A stretch of 64,000 nt of DNA from UPXZ01 sp018055865 (GCA_964292695.1 CAXYWB010000003.1:1-64000); one strand, 5' to 3'. Counted from the stretch's first letter, positions 16,904-25,010 are shown. Translations and numbers: made by a program. Notes: generated by a model from the letters alone, not told the origin.

Positions 16904-19261
16904 ATGGAAGAAAAAGAAAAATTAGCCGAAGAAGTGAATCAGACTCCCGAAGCTGTTGAGGAAACTCCAAAAACTGCTGCTGAAGAAACTCCTGAGGCAG
17001 AAGAAATCAAAACCGAAGAGCCGGAAGCTTTAGAACCGGAAACTGTTGAAGAAGCAGCAGAAACTGTAGCAGAAACTGCCGAAGCAGAAGCCGTAGAAAC
17101 TGCCGAAGAAGTGATTGAAGAAGCTCCTACCGAAAAGAAAGCTAAAAAAGAGAAAGTAGTATTTGAAAAACCTGCCGGCCCTGATGAAGATTTTAACTGG
17201 GATGCATACGAAAAAGGGGTTGTACTTTCCGGAAAATCGCATGAAGAATTAGAAAAAGTGTACGACGAAACACTCAATGCCATCAAAGATCACGAAGTGG
17301 CAGAAGGTACCGTTATCTCTATCAACAAACGTGAAGTAGTGGTAAACGTAGGATTCAAATCGGACGGCATAGTGCCAATGAGCGAATTCCGCTACAATCC
17401 TGATTTGAAAGTAGGCGACAAAGTGGAAGTGTACATCGAAAGCCAGGAAGACAAAAAAGGTCAGTTGCTGCTTTCACACAAACAAGCACGCGCAACCCGC
17501 AGCTGGGATCGTGTAAATTCAGCCCTCGAAAGTCAGGAAGTGGTGAAAGGTTTTGTAAAATGCCGTACCAAAGGCGGTATGATAGTAGATGTATTCGGAA
17601 TAGAAGCATTCTTACCGGGTTCACAGATTGATGTTAAACCGATACGCGATTACGACGTATTTGTTAACAAAACCATGGAATTCAAGGTTATCAAAATCAA
17701 CCAGGAATTCAAAAATGTTGTTGTATCGCACAAAGCGCTTATCGAAGAAGAAATCGAACAACAGAAAAAAGAAATTATCAGTCATCTTCAAAAAGGTCAG
17801 GTGCTGGAAGGTACCGTTAAAAACATCACCTCTTACGGTGTGTTCATTGACCTTGGCGGTGTAGATGGATTGATTCACATCACAGATTTAAGCTGGGGAC
17901 GCGTTTCGCATCCCGAAGAAGTGGTATCACTTGATCAGAAACTCAACGTCGTTATCCTTGACTTTGATGATGAGAAAAAACGTATTGCACTTGGTTTGAA
18001 GCAACTTTCACCACACCCTTGGGATGCTCTGAGCGCCGACCTCAAAGTGGGCGACAAAGTAAAAGGCCGCGTTGTGGTAATGGCCGATTACGGTGCATTT
18101 GTCGAAATTGCTCCGGGAGTAGAAGGGTTGATCCACGTATCGGAAATGAGCTGGTCTCAACACCTGCGCTCTGCTCAGGACTTCCTGAAAGTAGGCGACG
18201 AGGTTGAATCGGTTATTCTGACACTGGACCGTGACGAACGCAAAATGTCATTGGGTATCAAGCAATTGAAATCCGATCCGTGGAATAACATCGAAGAAAG
18301 ATATCCGATGGGCAGCAAGCATAACGCTAAAGTTCGCAACTTCACCAACTTCGGCGTTTTCGTTGAAATAGAAGAAGGAGTTGATGGTTTGATTCACATC
18401 TCAGATTTGAGTTGGACTAAAAAAATCAAACACCCATCAGAATTTACCCAGATTAATGCCGACATCGAAGTTCAGGTGCTCGAAATCGATAAAGACAACC
18501 GCCGTTTGAGCCTTGGTCACAAACAATTGGAAGAAAATCCCTGGGATGCTCTCGAAAGTCTGTTTGCAGTTGATTCCATTCACGAAGGAATTATAGTCGA
18601 AATGATGGACAAAGGTGCTGTAGTTTCACTGCCTTATGGTGTCGAAGGTTTTGTAACCCCGAAACATTTGGTAAAAGATGACGGTTCACAAGCTCAGGCC
18701 GACGAAAAACTTGAATTCAAAGTAATCGAATTCAACAAGGATGCCAAGCGTATTATTCTTTCACACAGCCGCATTCACGAAGAAGCTAAACGTGCAGAAA
18801 GATTGGCCGAAGGCGGAGACGAAGCTAAAAAAGCAACCAAACGTCCTAAAAAAGAAGAAGTTGCAGCTCCTGCAATAGAAAAAACTACCTTAGGCGACAT
18901 TCAACAACTGGCTGATCTGAAAGATCAAATGGTAAATGAAGCTGCAGTGAAGCTGGCCGCTAAAGAAGCTAAAAAAGTTAAAGCTGCGAAAGAAGCTGAA
19001 ACAGAAAAAGAAGCAGAAGCAGTAAAAGAAGTGAAAGCTGAAAAACCTGCAAAAGCTGAAACTGAAGTGAAGGTTGAAACTGAAGTAAAAGCTGAAACTG
19101 AAGTAAAGGTTGAAACTGAAGTGAAGGTTGAAAAAGAAGTAAAAGCTGAAGCAGAAGTAAAAGCTGACGTAACGGTAGCTGAAGTGGTTGAAAATGAAGA
19201 GGTTCCGGCGAAAGCAGAAAAAGCTCCAAAAGCAGAAAAGAAAGAGAAACCTGCAAAATAG
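16904..19261 (+). CDS. rpsA: 30S ribosomal protein S1 with long charged extensions
   Basis: S1 binds mRNA at the ribosome. The 785-residue product has six S1 RNA-binding domains at about 137-205, 219-285, 298-370, 385-455, 472-540 and 557-625, the middle four with the canonical GVFI/GAFVE...GLIHISDLSW pattern. Both ends are unusual: an acidic Glu/Ala-rich N-terminal tail of about 100 residues and a Lys/Glu/Ala/Val-rich C-terminal tail of about 145 residues that ends in short EVKAET/EVKVET repeats. Ordinary S1 proteins are about 560-600 residues. Monocistronic, with its own promoter and terminator. Confidence 0.95.
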   Translation: MEEKEKLAEEVNQTPEAVEETPKTAAEETPEAEEIKTEEPEALEPETVEEAAETVAETAEAEAVETAEEVIEEAPTEKKAKKEKVVFEKPAGPDEDFNWDAYEKGVVLSGKSHEELEKVYDETLNAIKDHEVAEGTVISINKREVVVNVGFKSDGIVPMSEFRYNPDLKVGDKVEVYIESQEDKKGQLLLSHKQARATRSWDRVNSALESQEVVKGFVKCRTKGGMIVDVFGIEAFLPGSQIDVKPIRDYDVFVNKTMEFKVIKINQEFKNVVVSHKALIEEEIEQQKKEIISHLQKGQVLEGTVKNITSYGVFIDLGGVDGLIHITDLSWGRVSHPEEVVSLDQKLNVVILDFDDEKKRIALGLKQLSPHPWDALSADLKVGDKVKGRVVVMADYGAFVEIAPGVEGLIHVSEMSWSQHLRSAQDFLKVGDEVESVILTLDRDERKMSLGIKQLKSDPWNNIEERYPMGSKHNAKVRNFTNFGVFVEIEEGVDGLIHISDLSWTKKIKHPSEFTQINADIEVQVLEIDKDNRRLSLGHKQLEENPWDALESLFAVDSIHEGIIVEMMDKGAVVSLPYGVEGFVTPKHLVKDDGSQAQADEKLEFKVIEFNKDAKRIILSHSRIHEEAKRAERLAEGGDEAKKATKRPKKEEVAAPAIEKTTLGDIQQLADLKDQMVNEAAVKLAAKEAKKVKAAKEAETEKEAEAVKEVKAEKPAKAETEVKVETEVKAETEVKVETEVKVEKEVKAEAEVKADVTVAEVVENEEVPAKAEKAPKAEKKEKPAK
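19061..19170 (+). repeat. In-frame repeats in the rpsA 3' end
   Basis: Short units of about 18-24 bp encoding EVKAET, EVKVET and variants recur head to tail near the rpsA 3' end. They make a low-complexity, alternately charged tail and could vary in copy number between strains. Confidence 0.7.
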
Positions 19262-19293
19262 AAAGAAGCTTAATTCATCCGAATAATCAAAAG

Positions 19294-19330
19294 AAAAGCT
19301 GTACAATAAAATTGTACAGCTTTTTTTTTA
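19294..19330 (+). terminator. rpsA terminator
   Basis: AAAAGCTGTACAAT pairs with ATTGTACAGCTTTT and is followed by a run of T. Confidence 0.9.
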
Positions 19331-19335
19331 TTTTC

Positions 19336-19366
19336 TTTGATAATTTGTAAAAATAATGTATGTTTG
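19336..19366 (+). promoter_or_regulatory. Promoter of the small lipoprotein gene
   Basis: TTTG (19336-19339), exactly 19 nt, then TATGTTTG (19359-19366): one of the best matches in the window to the Bacteroidetes consensus. It starts just after the rpsA terminator, so the lipoprotein is transcribed on its own. Confidence 0.7.
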
Positions 19367-19397
19367 CATACTTATTCAACACTAAAAACAAATAGAT

Positions 19398-19820
19398 ATG
19401 AAAAAATTACTAATTTTATCACTTGGATTGCTGGTATTGTATTCCTGCAGCAACAATCCGCAAAGCATGGCTGAAAAGGGTGTAAGTAAATACCTGAAGG
19501 GCAGCATTGCAAAGTACGAACCTGTTTCATTCGGAGCATTGGACACCATTACCGTAGGCGAAGACCCAGTTTACATAGCTGCCAGAGACTCCATGCAAAT
19601 CTACATGGATGGATTGAAACAAACTGCAGATCAGTTCAAACTGGCTGAAAATCAGAAAAATGCTAAAAGACTAAAAGCGGTATTGGCCGATCTCGAGAAA
19701 TTTTATGAAGGTAAAAAATTCAAAATCAACCATAAATACAAAGCCAACACATCTGAAGGTGTAAACGAAGAAGTTGACAAGGATTTTTTTCTGAACAGCA
19801 TGTATGAGGTGGTAGAATAA
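19398..19820 (+). CDS. Small predicted lipoprotein, function unknown
   Basis: The 140-residue protein begins with a Lys-Lys signal sequence and a lipobox-like LYSC, so C17 would be lipidated. The mature part is polar, with a segment rich in Ala, Lys and Gln (about 60-110) that looks helical, and a C-terminal KYKANTSEGVNEEVDKDFFLNSM stretch. I do not recognise a family. It has its own strong promoter and a terminator, which suggests real, independent expression. Confidence 0.75.
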   Translation: MKKLLILSLGLLVLYSCSNNPQSMAEKGVSKYLKGSIAKYEPVSFGALDTITVGEDPVYIAARDSMQIYMDGLKQTADQFKLAENQKNAKRLKAVLADLEKFYEGKKFKINHKYKANTSEGVNEEVDKDFFLNSMYEVVE

Positions 19821-19845
19821 GAAAAATCAGAAGAAAAATTAAGAA

Positions 19846-19877
19846 AGGATTAACGATTGGGTTAGTCCTTTTTTTGT
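19846..19877 (+). terminator. Terminator of the lipoprotein gene
   Basis: AAAGGATTAAC pairs with GGTTAGTCCTTT and is followed by T7. Confidence 0.8.
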
Positions 19878-19943
19878 TAATGGATGGAGTAAAAAGAACC
19901 AACATAAGCGATTGTTTGGCAAATTGTACCCAAAATAGTAAAT

Positions 19944-19985
19944 AAAAAACCTATACTACTGATATACAGCTGTATAGGTTTTTTT
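19944..19985 (-). terminator. Terminator of tRNA-Ala
   Basis: On the minus strand AAACCTATACAGC pairs imperfectly with GTATAGGTTTTTT directly after the tRNA 3' end. Confidence 0.7.
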
Positions 19986-19986
19986 G

Positions 19987-20060
19987 TGGAGATTACCGGA
20001 CTCGAACCGGTCACCTCGACACTGCCAGTGTCGCGCTCTAGCCAGATGAGCTAAACCCCC
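19987..20060 (-). tRNA. tRNA-Ala (anticodon GGC)
   Basis: The minus strand folds into a full cloverleaf: acceptor GGGGGTT/AATCTCC (two G-U pairs), D stem GCTC/GAGC, anticodon stem CGACA/TGTCG with loop CTGGCAG (anticodon GGC), T stem ACCGG/CCGGT with loop TTCGAGT. The discriminator is A and the next bases read CA, so CCA is not encoded and must be added. A TATCTTTG -7 box lies just upstream and a hairpin follows. Confidence 0.97.
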
Positions 20061-20078
20061 TGATTTCGATTCTAAGTG

Positions 20079-20086
20079 CAAAGATA
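20079..20086 (-). promoter_or_regulatory. -7 box of tRNA-Ala
   Basis: TATCTTTG on the minus strand, 18 nt before the mature tRNA 5' end, matches TAnnTTTG. Confidence 0.55.
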
Positions 20087-20139
20087 ACGATTTTTTGGAA
20101 ATAAAATAGTAATTTTGTTCTAAAATAGAAAGAAAAAAT

Positions 20140-20442
20140 ATGCTGATTTATAACACAACCTATCTGGTGGCCGACCGCCAGTACGGACCATGGATCAAAT
20201 GGCTTCTCGAAGTTCACATTCCGTTCATGCTTGGCTGCGGTTTTTGCAATCCGCAGGCTGCTAAAATTCTCACTGCCGACAACGAACAGGAAGGAACTTC
20301 CATAGCTGTGCAGTTTCAGATTCAGGATTTTCATCGGCTCAACATCTGGGATGAGGAATATGCAGGGACTCTGCTCAACGAACTATCGGAACGTTTCGGC
20401 TCAGATGTACTTTCTTTTACTACCTTAATGGAATTGCTGTAA
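20140..20442 (+). CDS. DUF4286 family protein
   Basis: The 100-residue protein matches the small DUF4286 family of Bacteroidota: an N-terminal IYNTTYLVAD strand, WIKWLLEVHIPFMLGCGF and FQIQDFHRLNIWDEEY. A ferredoxin-like fold is plausible; no biochemical role is known to me. It ends 3 nt before ruvC and is probably co-transcribed with it. A TAATTTTG -7 box lies at 20110-20117, divergent from the tRNA promoter. Confidence 0.8.
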   Translation: MLIYNTTYLVADRQYGPWIKWLLEVHIPFMLGCGFCNPQAAKILTADNEQEGTSIAVQFQIQDFHRLNIWDEEYAGTLLNELSERFGSDVLSFTTLMELL

Positions 20443-20445
20443 TCT

Positions 20446-21024
20446 ATGGCTAAAGATCAGATAATTTTAGGAATTGATCCCGGAACCACTGTGATGGGTT
20501 ATGGACTTATCCGCGTTTCGAAAAATCAGCCGGAAATGATAGCCATGGGTGTTCTGGAACTAAAAAAATACATCGACCATTATCATAAACTTCAAAAAAT
20601 ATTCATCCGGACACTCTCCCTTGTCGATGAATTCAAGCCGGAAAGTCTGGCCATCGAAGCACCTTTTTTCGGGAAAAACGTACAATCCATGCTCAAACTT
20701 GGCAGGGCGCAGGGCTCAGCTATTGCCGCAGCACTGTATCGCGACCTCCCGATATACGAATATGCTCCGTTGAAAATCAAAATGGCCATAACCGGCAACG
20801 GACGAGCCTCGAAAGAGCAGGTAGCTGATATGCTGCGCCGCTACCTGAAAATTTCGGAAGAAGAAATGCTGCCTCAGCTCGATGCAACAGACGGACTGGC
20901 TGCCGCTTATTGCCACTTCCTTCAATCGGGAAATCCAATCTTCGAAGGCGAATACAAAAGCTGGAAAGATTACATCAACAAAAATGAGGAGAAAGTGAAA
21001 AGCAATACCGGAAGGAAAAAGTGA
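20446..21024 (+). CDS. ruvC: Holliday junction resolvase RuvC
   Basis: RuvC cuts Holliday junctions symmetrically after RuvAB branch migration. The 192-residue RNase H-fold protein carries the acidic catalytic residues: D11 in LGIDPGTT, the Glu in LAIEAPFFGKN and the Asp pair in QLDATDGLAAAYCH. A basic tail (KVKSNTGRKK) extends the C-terminus a little past typical lengths of about 170-185. It is translationally close to DUF4286 upstream; a 29-nt inverted repeat follows. Confidence 0.96.
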   Translation: MAKDQIILGIDPGTTVMGYGLIRVSKNQPEMIAMGVLELKKYIDHYHKLQKIFIRTLSLVDEFKPESLAIEAPFFGKNVQSMLKLGRAQGSAIAAALYRDLPIYEYAPLKIKMAITGNGRASKEQVADMLRRYLKISEEEMLPQLDATDGLAAAYCHFLQSGNPIFEGEYKSWKDYINKNEEKVKSNTGRKK

Positions 21025-21032
21025 AAATGAAA

Positions 21033-21061
21033 GTATCAGTTACGCTTGAAGTAACTGATAC
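21033..21061. terminator. Inverted repeat between ruvC and dodecin
   Basis: GTATCAGTTAC and GTAACTGATAC form a perfect 11-bp stem with a 7-nt loop between convergent genes. The T-run after it is delayed, so termination is likely but not certain. Confidence 0.6.
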
Positions 21062-21127
21062 AAAGTTGGATTTTTTACCGAAAAAATTATTTTCTCAGCG
21101 CTGTAGTAATAAGAATCAAAAATTTAC

Positions 21128-21340
21128 TTAATCGTCATCATCCAGCACTTCAAATGCGATTTTGGCATTGATGCGGTATTCTTTGATTTCACCATCTTCA
21201 ACCACTGCCGATTGTTCCTGAATGTAAACAGATCGAATGGCTTTCAGTGATTTACTGGCAGCTTTTACTGCGTTTTTGGCGGCATCTTCCCAGCCGGAGT
21301 CTGACGAAGCTAATACTTCAATAACTTTTAATACTGACAT
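21128..21340 (-). CDS. Dodecin family flavin-binding protein
   Basis: Dodecins are small proteins that assemble as hollow dodecamers and store or buffer flavins. The 70-residue product has the family layout: strand VLKVIEVLASS, helix SGWEDAAKNAVKAASKSLKAI, then strands with VYIQEQSAVVEDGEI and YRINAKIAFEVL. The acidic DDDD end is ordinary. It is preceded by the terminator of the methylmalonyl-CoA operon and appears separately transcribed. Confidence 0.9.
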   Translation of the reverse strand: MSVLKVIEVLASSDSGWEDAAKNAVKAASKSLKAIRSVYIQEQSAVVEDGEIKEYRINAKIAFEVLDDDD

Positions 21341-21420
21341 AATAGATAAAGGTTTAATTGTTTGTGTATGAATTTATAACATTTCAAACCACTGAAAAGT
21401 TTCGCTCACCGTCATATTGA

Positions 21421-21464
21421 AAAAATCAAACCCCTTTGCCTGAAAGCAAAAGGGTTTGATTTTT
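21421..21464 (-). terminator. Terminator of the methylmalonyl-CoA operon
   Basis: On the minus strand TCAAACCCTTTTGC pairs with GCAAAGGGGTTTGA, followed by a T-run, about 20 nt after the biotin-carrier stop codon. Confidence 0.85.
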
Positions 21465-21483
21465 TTTGAGTGAAATAGCTGAA

Positions 21484-21930
21484 TTATTGTATCTCGAACA
21501 AAACTTCATCCTGCATTACAGGAGTGCCTACAGTAGCGCAAACGCGCACAATGGTACCCGATCTTTCGGCCAGAATGTTGTTTTCCATCTTCATGGATTC
21601 CATTACCATCAGCACATCGCCTTCTTTGAATGTGTCGCCTGCCTTAACGCTGATTTTCAGCACGTTACCCGGAAGCGGAGCATTGATTGCTTTGGAACTT
21701 GGTTTGGCCGAAATAGGCATGGGAGCCAGTTTTTCTGCCACTTTGTTTTCGCCAGGTATGGTCTTGATGTCCTTGCGCACCAGGATGGGTGTTTTGGGAG
21801 TTTGTCTCTTTTTATGTATGTGAATAGAGTAGGGAGTACCGTTTACTTCTACTTCGGCTACATCATCGTCCACTTCTTTTACGACAACGTTGTATTCTTT
21901 TTCGTTTATTGAAAATTTATATTTCTTCAT
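21484..21930 (-). CDS. Biotin carboxyl carrier subunit of methylmalonyl-CoA decarboxylase/acyl-CoA carboxylase
   Basis: The 148-residue protein has a C-terminal biotinyl domain (about 80-148) with the biotinylation site MESMKMEN (K114) after an Ala/Pro-rich linker. It carries CO2 between the carboxyltransferase and its partner. Its neighbours (an OadG-like protein, an acyl-CoA carboxyltransferase, methylmalonyl-CoA epimerase) place it in a methylmalonyl-CoA decarboxylase or propionyl-CoA carboxylase complex. It is the last gene of the operon and is followed by a terminator; no beta subunit gene follows. Confidence 0.9.
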   Translation of the reverse strand: MKKYKFSINEKEYNVVVKEVDDDVAEVEVNGTPYSIHIHKKRQTPKTPILVRKDIKTIPGENKVAEKLAPMPISAKPSSKAINAPLPGNVLKISVKAGDTFKEGDVLMVMESMKMENNILAERSGTIVRVCATVGTPVMQDEVLFEIQ

Positions 21931-21967
21931 GAGTCATTTATTTTTTTATTCTTTATGTCAAAAAGGA

Positions 21968-22300
21968 TTAACGCTGAGGGTTATTCATACTGTAAATTTT
22001 TGAACTCCAGGGTGAATAGCGTCGTTGGATGCGATCGATGGTAAGCACATTGCTTTCCTCATCGTGAATTTCTTCGCTCGAGTAAAGGTGCAATGCCAGA
22101 AAAGCTGCAACCAATTCGTCGTTTTCCGCTTCGTTTTCTGCAGATACTGCAGTTCCGCTTGCCGATTCCGACATAAAAGCTTCTTTCTGAGATGTCTGTT
22201 TTGCCTTTAATTTATTGTTTCTGTACACTAAAAAAGCCAAAACCGATAAAACCATCAGAAAAGCTATGATTATAAGTATTAATTCGAAACTTAAAAACAT
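21968..22300 (-). CDS. OadG-like sodium-pump decarboxylase small subunit
   Basis: The 110-residue protein has one N-terminal membrane helix (about 4-26) followed by a polar, acidic region with LVAAFLALHLY, and a short basic C-terminus. Size, topology and position between the carboxyltransferase and the biotin carrier fit the OadG/MmdD family, which anchors and stabilises Na+-pumping decarboxylases. Sequence conservation in this family is weak, so context carries much of the call. Confidence 0.78.
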   Translation of the reverse strand: MFLSFELILIIIAFLMVLSVLAFLVYRNNKLKAKQTSQKEAFMSESASGTAVSAENEAENDELVAAFLALHLYSSEEIHDEESNVLTIDRIQRRYSPWSSKIYSMNNPQR

Positions 22301-22330
22301 GTTTATTTTGTTTTTTGGGTTGATAGTTGA

Positions 22331-23890
22331 TTATAAAGGCATATTTGCATGTTTGCGTGGAGGATTCAGTACTTTTTTGGTCTGTAAAGCCTCAAAAGCA
22401 CGGATTACACGGAAACGGGTGTTGCGTGGCTCAATTACATCGTCAATGTAGCCGTATGCAGCTGCTTCATAAGGATTTGCAAATTTCTCCTTGTACTCGT
22501 TTTCTTTTTCAGCGATATAAGCTTTTCTTTCAGCTTCGTCGGTCATGGCTGCAATTGTTTTTCCTTCGAGTACTTCAATAGCTCCGCCTGATCCCATTAC
22601 TGCAATCTCGGCAGTTGGCCATGCGTAGTTGAAATCGCCGCGAAGTTGCTTGCAGCTCATCACGTCATGTGCTCCGCCGTACGACTTGCGGATAGTAACC
22701 GTTACTTTCGGGATGGTGGCTTCGCCGTAAGCAAATAACAATTTAGCTCCGTTGATAATGATACCGGCGTATTCCTGACCGGATCCGGGAAGAAATCCGG
22801 GAACATCTACCAGCGTAAGTACCGGGATATTAAATGCATCGCAGAAGCGGACAAAACGGGCAGCTTTGCGTGATGCATCCACGTCGAGCACACCGGCCAG
22901 GTAGTTGGGCTGATTGGCTACAATGCCTGTAGAAGCACCGTTTAGTCGGGCAAAACCTACTATAATATTACGGGCATAATGGCGGTGAACTTCAAGAAAC
23001 TCTCCGTTGTCCACTATTGCATGTATTACATCCTTCATGTCGTAGGGCTGATTCGGATTGTCGGGAATGATGCTGTTGAGCGAATCTTCCAACCGGTCAA
23101 TCGGGTCTTTGGATTTGATTAGCGGCGGCTCTTCCAGGTTGTTCTGAGGCATATAAGAGATGAGCTTGCGGATAAGCATAGAGCCTTCTTCTTCGTCATC
23201 TACTTTGAAGTGAGTAACCCCCGATTTGCGTGCATGAACGTCGGCACCTCCCAGGTCTTCGGTTGTAATATCTTCACCAGTAACCGATTTTACTACTTTT
23301 GGGCCGGTTACGAACATATAGCTGTTTTGCTCGGTCATCAGAATGAAGTCGGTCAAAGCAGGTGAATAAACTGCGCCCCCGGCACAAGGACCGTAAATGG
23401 CTGAAATTTGAGGTACAACTCCGGATGCTAAAATGTTTCGTTGGAAAATTTCGGCATATCCGGCAAGTGAAGTTACCCCTTCCTGAATTCGGGCTCCGCC
23501 CGAATCGTTGATACCGATAATGGGAGCACCCATTTTCATGGCCATATCCATCACTTTACAGATTTTCTGCGCCATAGTTTCGGAAAGCGAGCCTCCGAAT
23601 ACGGTGAAGTCTTGTGCAAAAATGAATACAATGCGTCCGTCGATAGTTCCGTGTCCGGTTACAACGCCGTCGCCCATGTATTTTTCTCTTTCAAGGCCGA
23701 AATTTGTACTTCTGTGTGTCACGAACATATCCAGCTCTTCGAAGCTGCCTTCGTCGAGCAGCATATCGATTCTTTCTCGTGCTGTGAGTTTTCCTTTTTT
23801 GTGTTGTGAAGCAATTCTTTTTTCGCCACCGCCCAATTTGGCCTGTACGCGTTTTTCTATCAGATCTGCTACCTTTTCCTGGTTCTTCAT
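22331..23890 (-). CDS. mmdA: Acyl-CoA carboxyltransferase / methylmalonyl-CoA decarboxylase alpha subunit
   Basis: The 519-residue protein is a crotonase-fold carboxyltransferase that moves CO2 between biotin and propionyl-/methylmalonyl-CoA. Clear marks are the N-terminal KLTARERIDMLLDEGSF, the oxyanion-hole glycines in NDSGGARIQEGV and YGPCAGGAVYSPAL, and the second-half VDVPGFLPGSGQEY. Length fits PccB/MmdA. It lies directly after mce and before the OadG-like and biotin genes. Whether the complex decarboxylates (with a membrane beta subunit) or carboxylates (with a biotin carboxylase) cannot be decided here, since neither partner is in the window. Confidence 0.92.
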   Translation of the reverse strand: MKNQEKVADLIEKRVQAKLGGGEKRIASQHKKGKLTARERIDMLLDEGSFEELDMFVTHRSTNFGLEREKYMGDGVVTGHGTIDGRIVFIFAQDFTVFGGSLSETMAQKICKVMDMAMKMGAPIIGINDSGGARIQEGVTSLAGYAEIFQRNILASGVVPQISAIYGPCAGGAVYSPALTDFILMTEQNSYMFVTGPKVVKSVTGEDITTEDLGGADVHARKSGVTHFKVDDEEEGSMLIRKLISYMPQNNLEEPPLIKSKDPIDRLEDSLNSIIPDNPNQPYDMKDVIHAIVDNGEFLEVHRHYARNIIVGFARLNGASTGIVANQPNYLAGVLDVDASRKAARFVRFCDAFNIPVLTLVDVPGFLPGSGQEYAGIIINGAKLLFAYGEATIPKVTVTIRKSYGGAHDVMSCKQLRGDFNYAWPTAEIAVMGSGGAIEVLEGKTIAAMTDEAERKAYIAEKENEYKEKFANPYEAAAYGYIDDVIEPRNTRFRVIRAFEALQTKKVLNPPRKHANMPL

Positions 23891-23944
23891 GCGATAATTT
23901 TGTTTAACTTATTTTGTATTTGAATTAATATTTTTCTAAAGAGA

Positions 23945-24364
23945 TTAATCCTGTTTGTTCGGATTTTCGCAAAGTTCGGTCAGCACACCGATAGTTGATT
24001 TCGGATGCAGGAATGCGATGTTCAGTCCTTCGGCTCCTCTACGTGGCTGTTTGTCAATGAGTTGCACCCCGTGAAGTTCGGTTGCTTCCAGTGCTTCTTT
24101 CAGACCGTCTTCCACAGCAAAAGCAATATGGTGAATACCTTCCCCTTTTTTCTCGATAAATTTTCCAACAGGTCCTTCGGGATCAGTTGATTCCAGCAGT
24201 TCAATTTTTGTCTGACCGATTTTCAGAAAAGCAGTTTTCACTTTCTGATCAGCCACTTCTTCTACTGCATAACACTCCAGCCCCAATACCTTTTCATAGA
24301 ATGGTAAAGCGGCTTCAATACTTTTTACGGCAATGCCCAAATGTTCGATATGACTTAGTTTCAT
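23945..24364 (-). CDS. mce: Methylmalonyl-CoA epimerase
   Basis: The enzyme interconverts (R)- and (S)-methylmalonyl-CoA between methylmalonyl-CoA mutase and the decarboxylase/carboxylase. The 139-residue vicinal-oxygen-chelate protein shows metal ligands in HIEHLGIAV and GEGIHHIAFAVED, and the IELLE strand. It is the first gene of the four-gene operon; the predicted promoter and a 34-bp palindrome lie just upstream. Confidence 0.93.
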   Translation of the reverse strand: MKLSHIEHLGIAVKSIEAALPFYEKVLGLECYAVEEVADQKVKTAFLKIGQTKIELLESTDPEGPVGKFIEKKGEGIHHIAFAVEDGLKEALEATELHGVQLIDKQPRRGAEGLNIAFLHPKSTIGVLTELCENPNKQD

Positions 24365-24424
24365 AACTAAATAAAATGATGAGTATGTTTTTAATTAACT
24401 ATTAATTTTCTCCCAAAAAAAAGA

Positions 24425-24458
24425 CGTATAATTACGGAAATATTTCCCTAATTATACG
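24425..24458. promoter_or_regulatory. 34-bp near-perfect palindrome at the mce operon start
   Basis: CGTATAATTA (24425-24434), C, GGAAATATTTCC (24436-24447), C, TAATTATACG (24449-24458) is symmetric except for one mirrored base pair. It sits immediately downstream of the -7 box and covers the predicted transcription start, a classical operator position. If transcribed it would also form a long hairpin in the leader. Confidence 0.7.
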
Positions 24459-24462
24459 CTTG

Positions 24463-24492
24463 CAAAATTACTTAATTTAAACGGTATAGCAA
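24463..24492 (-). promoter_or_regulatory. Promoter of the methylmalonyl-CoA operon
   Basis: On the minus strand TTG (24492-24490), 19 nt, TAATTTTG (24470-24463). It predicts transcription starting near 24456, inside the palindrome. Confidence 0.65.
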
Positions 24493-24587
24493 TGAAAGAA
24501 ATTACTTTTTTAATGCATGGGGAAATCTGTTTTTTTATTGGTTCACAAACAAATTATTCGTAAGAAAAAAGAGTTTTTTTTAATCTG

Positions 24588-25010
24588 TTATTCACTTTTC
24601 ATTTTGAAAACGAGTGCATACATTTTCATTTGTTTTACCATGGCCAGCAGTCCGTTGGAGCGGGTGGGCGAGAGATGCTCTTTCAGTCCGATTCTGTCAA
24701 TAAAGTAGAGTTCGGTATTGACGATGTCTTCCGGAGTCTGTCCGGAAAGTACCTGAATAAGCAGTGAAACAATCCCTTTTACCAGAATGGCGTCGCTTTC
24801 TCCTTCGAAAACTACCTTTCCGTCCACCAGTTCGGCATTGAGCCACACGCGGCTTTGGCATCCTTCGATGATGTTTTGTGGTATTTTGTACTTTTCGTGC
24901 AGAGGTTGGAGCGAATTTCCCAGGTCTATCAACAGGGCATATTTGTCCATCCAGTCGTCAAACTGACTGAAGTCGGCAATGATTTGGTCTTGTATTTCGT
25001 TGATTGTCAT
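24588..25010 (-). CDS. sufE: SufE-type sulfur acceptor protein
   Basis: SufE takes persulfide sulfur from the cysteine desulfurase SufS and passes it to the Fe-S scaffold. The 140-residue protein has the family's N-terminal helices and the active-site loop IIEGCQSRVW with C51. It lies downstream of sufS in the same orientation with a 141-nt gap holding a CCTCCTTAAGGGGG repeat element. The scaffold genes sufBCD are not in the window. Confidence 0.93.
   Translation of the reverse strand: MTINEIQDQIIADFSQFDDWMDKYALLIDLGNSLQPLHEKYKIPQNIIEGCQSRVWLNAELVDGKVVFEGESDAILVKGIVSLLIQVLSGQTPEDIVNTELYFIDRIGLKEHLSPTRSNGLLAMVKQMKMYALVFKMKSE

Noticed and set aside
18890..19306. Opposite-strand frames in the rpsA 3' end
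   Set aside because: Low-complexity mirror of the Lys/Glu repeats.
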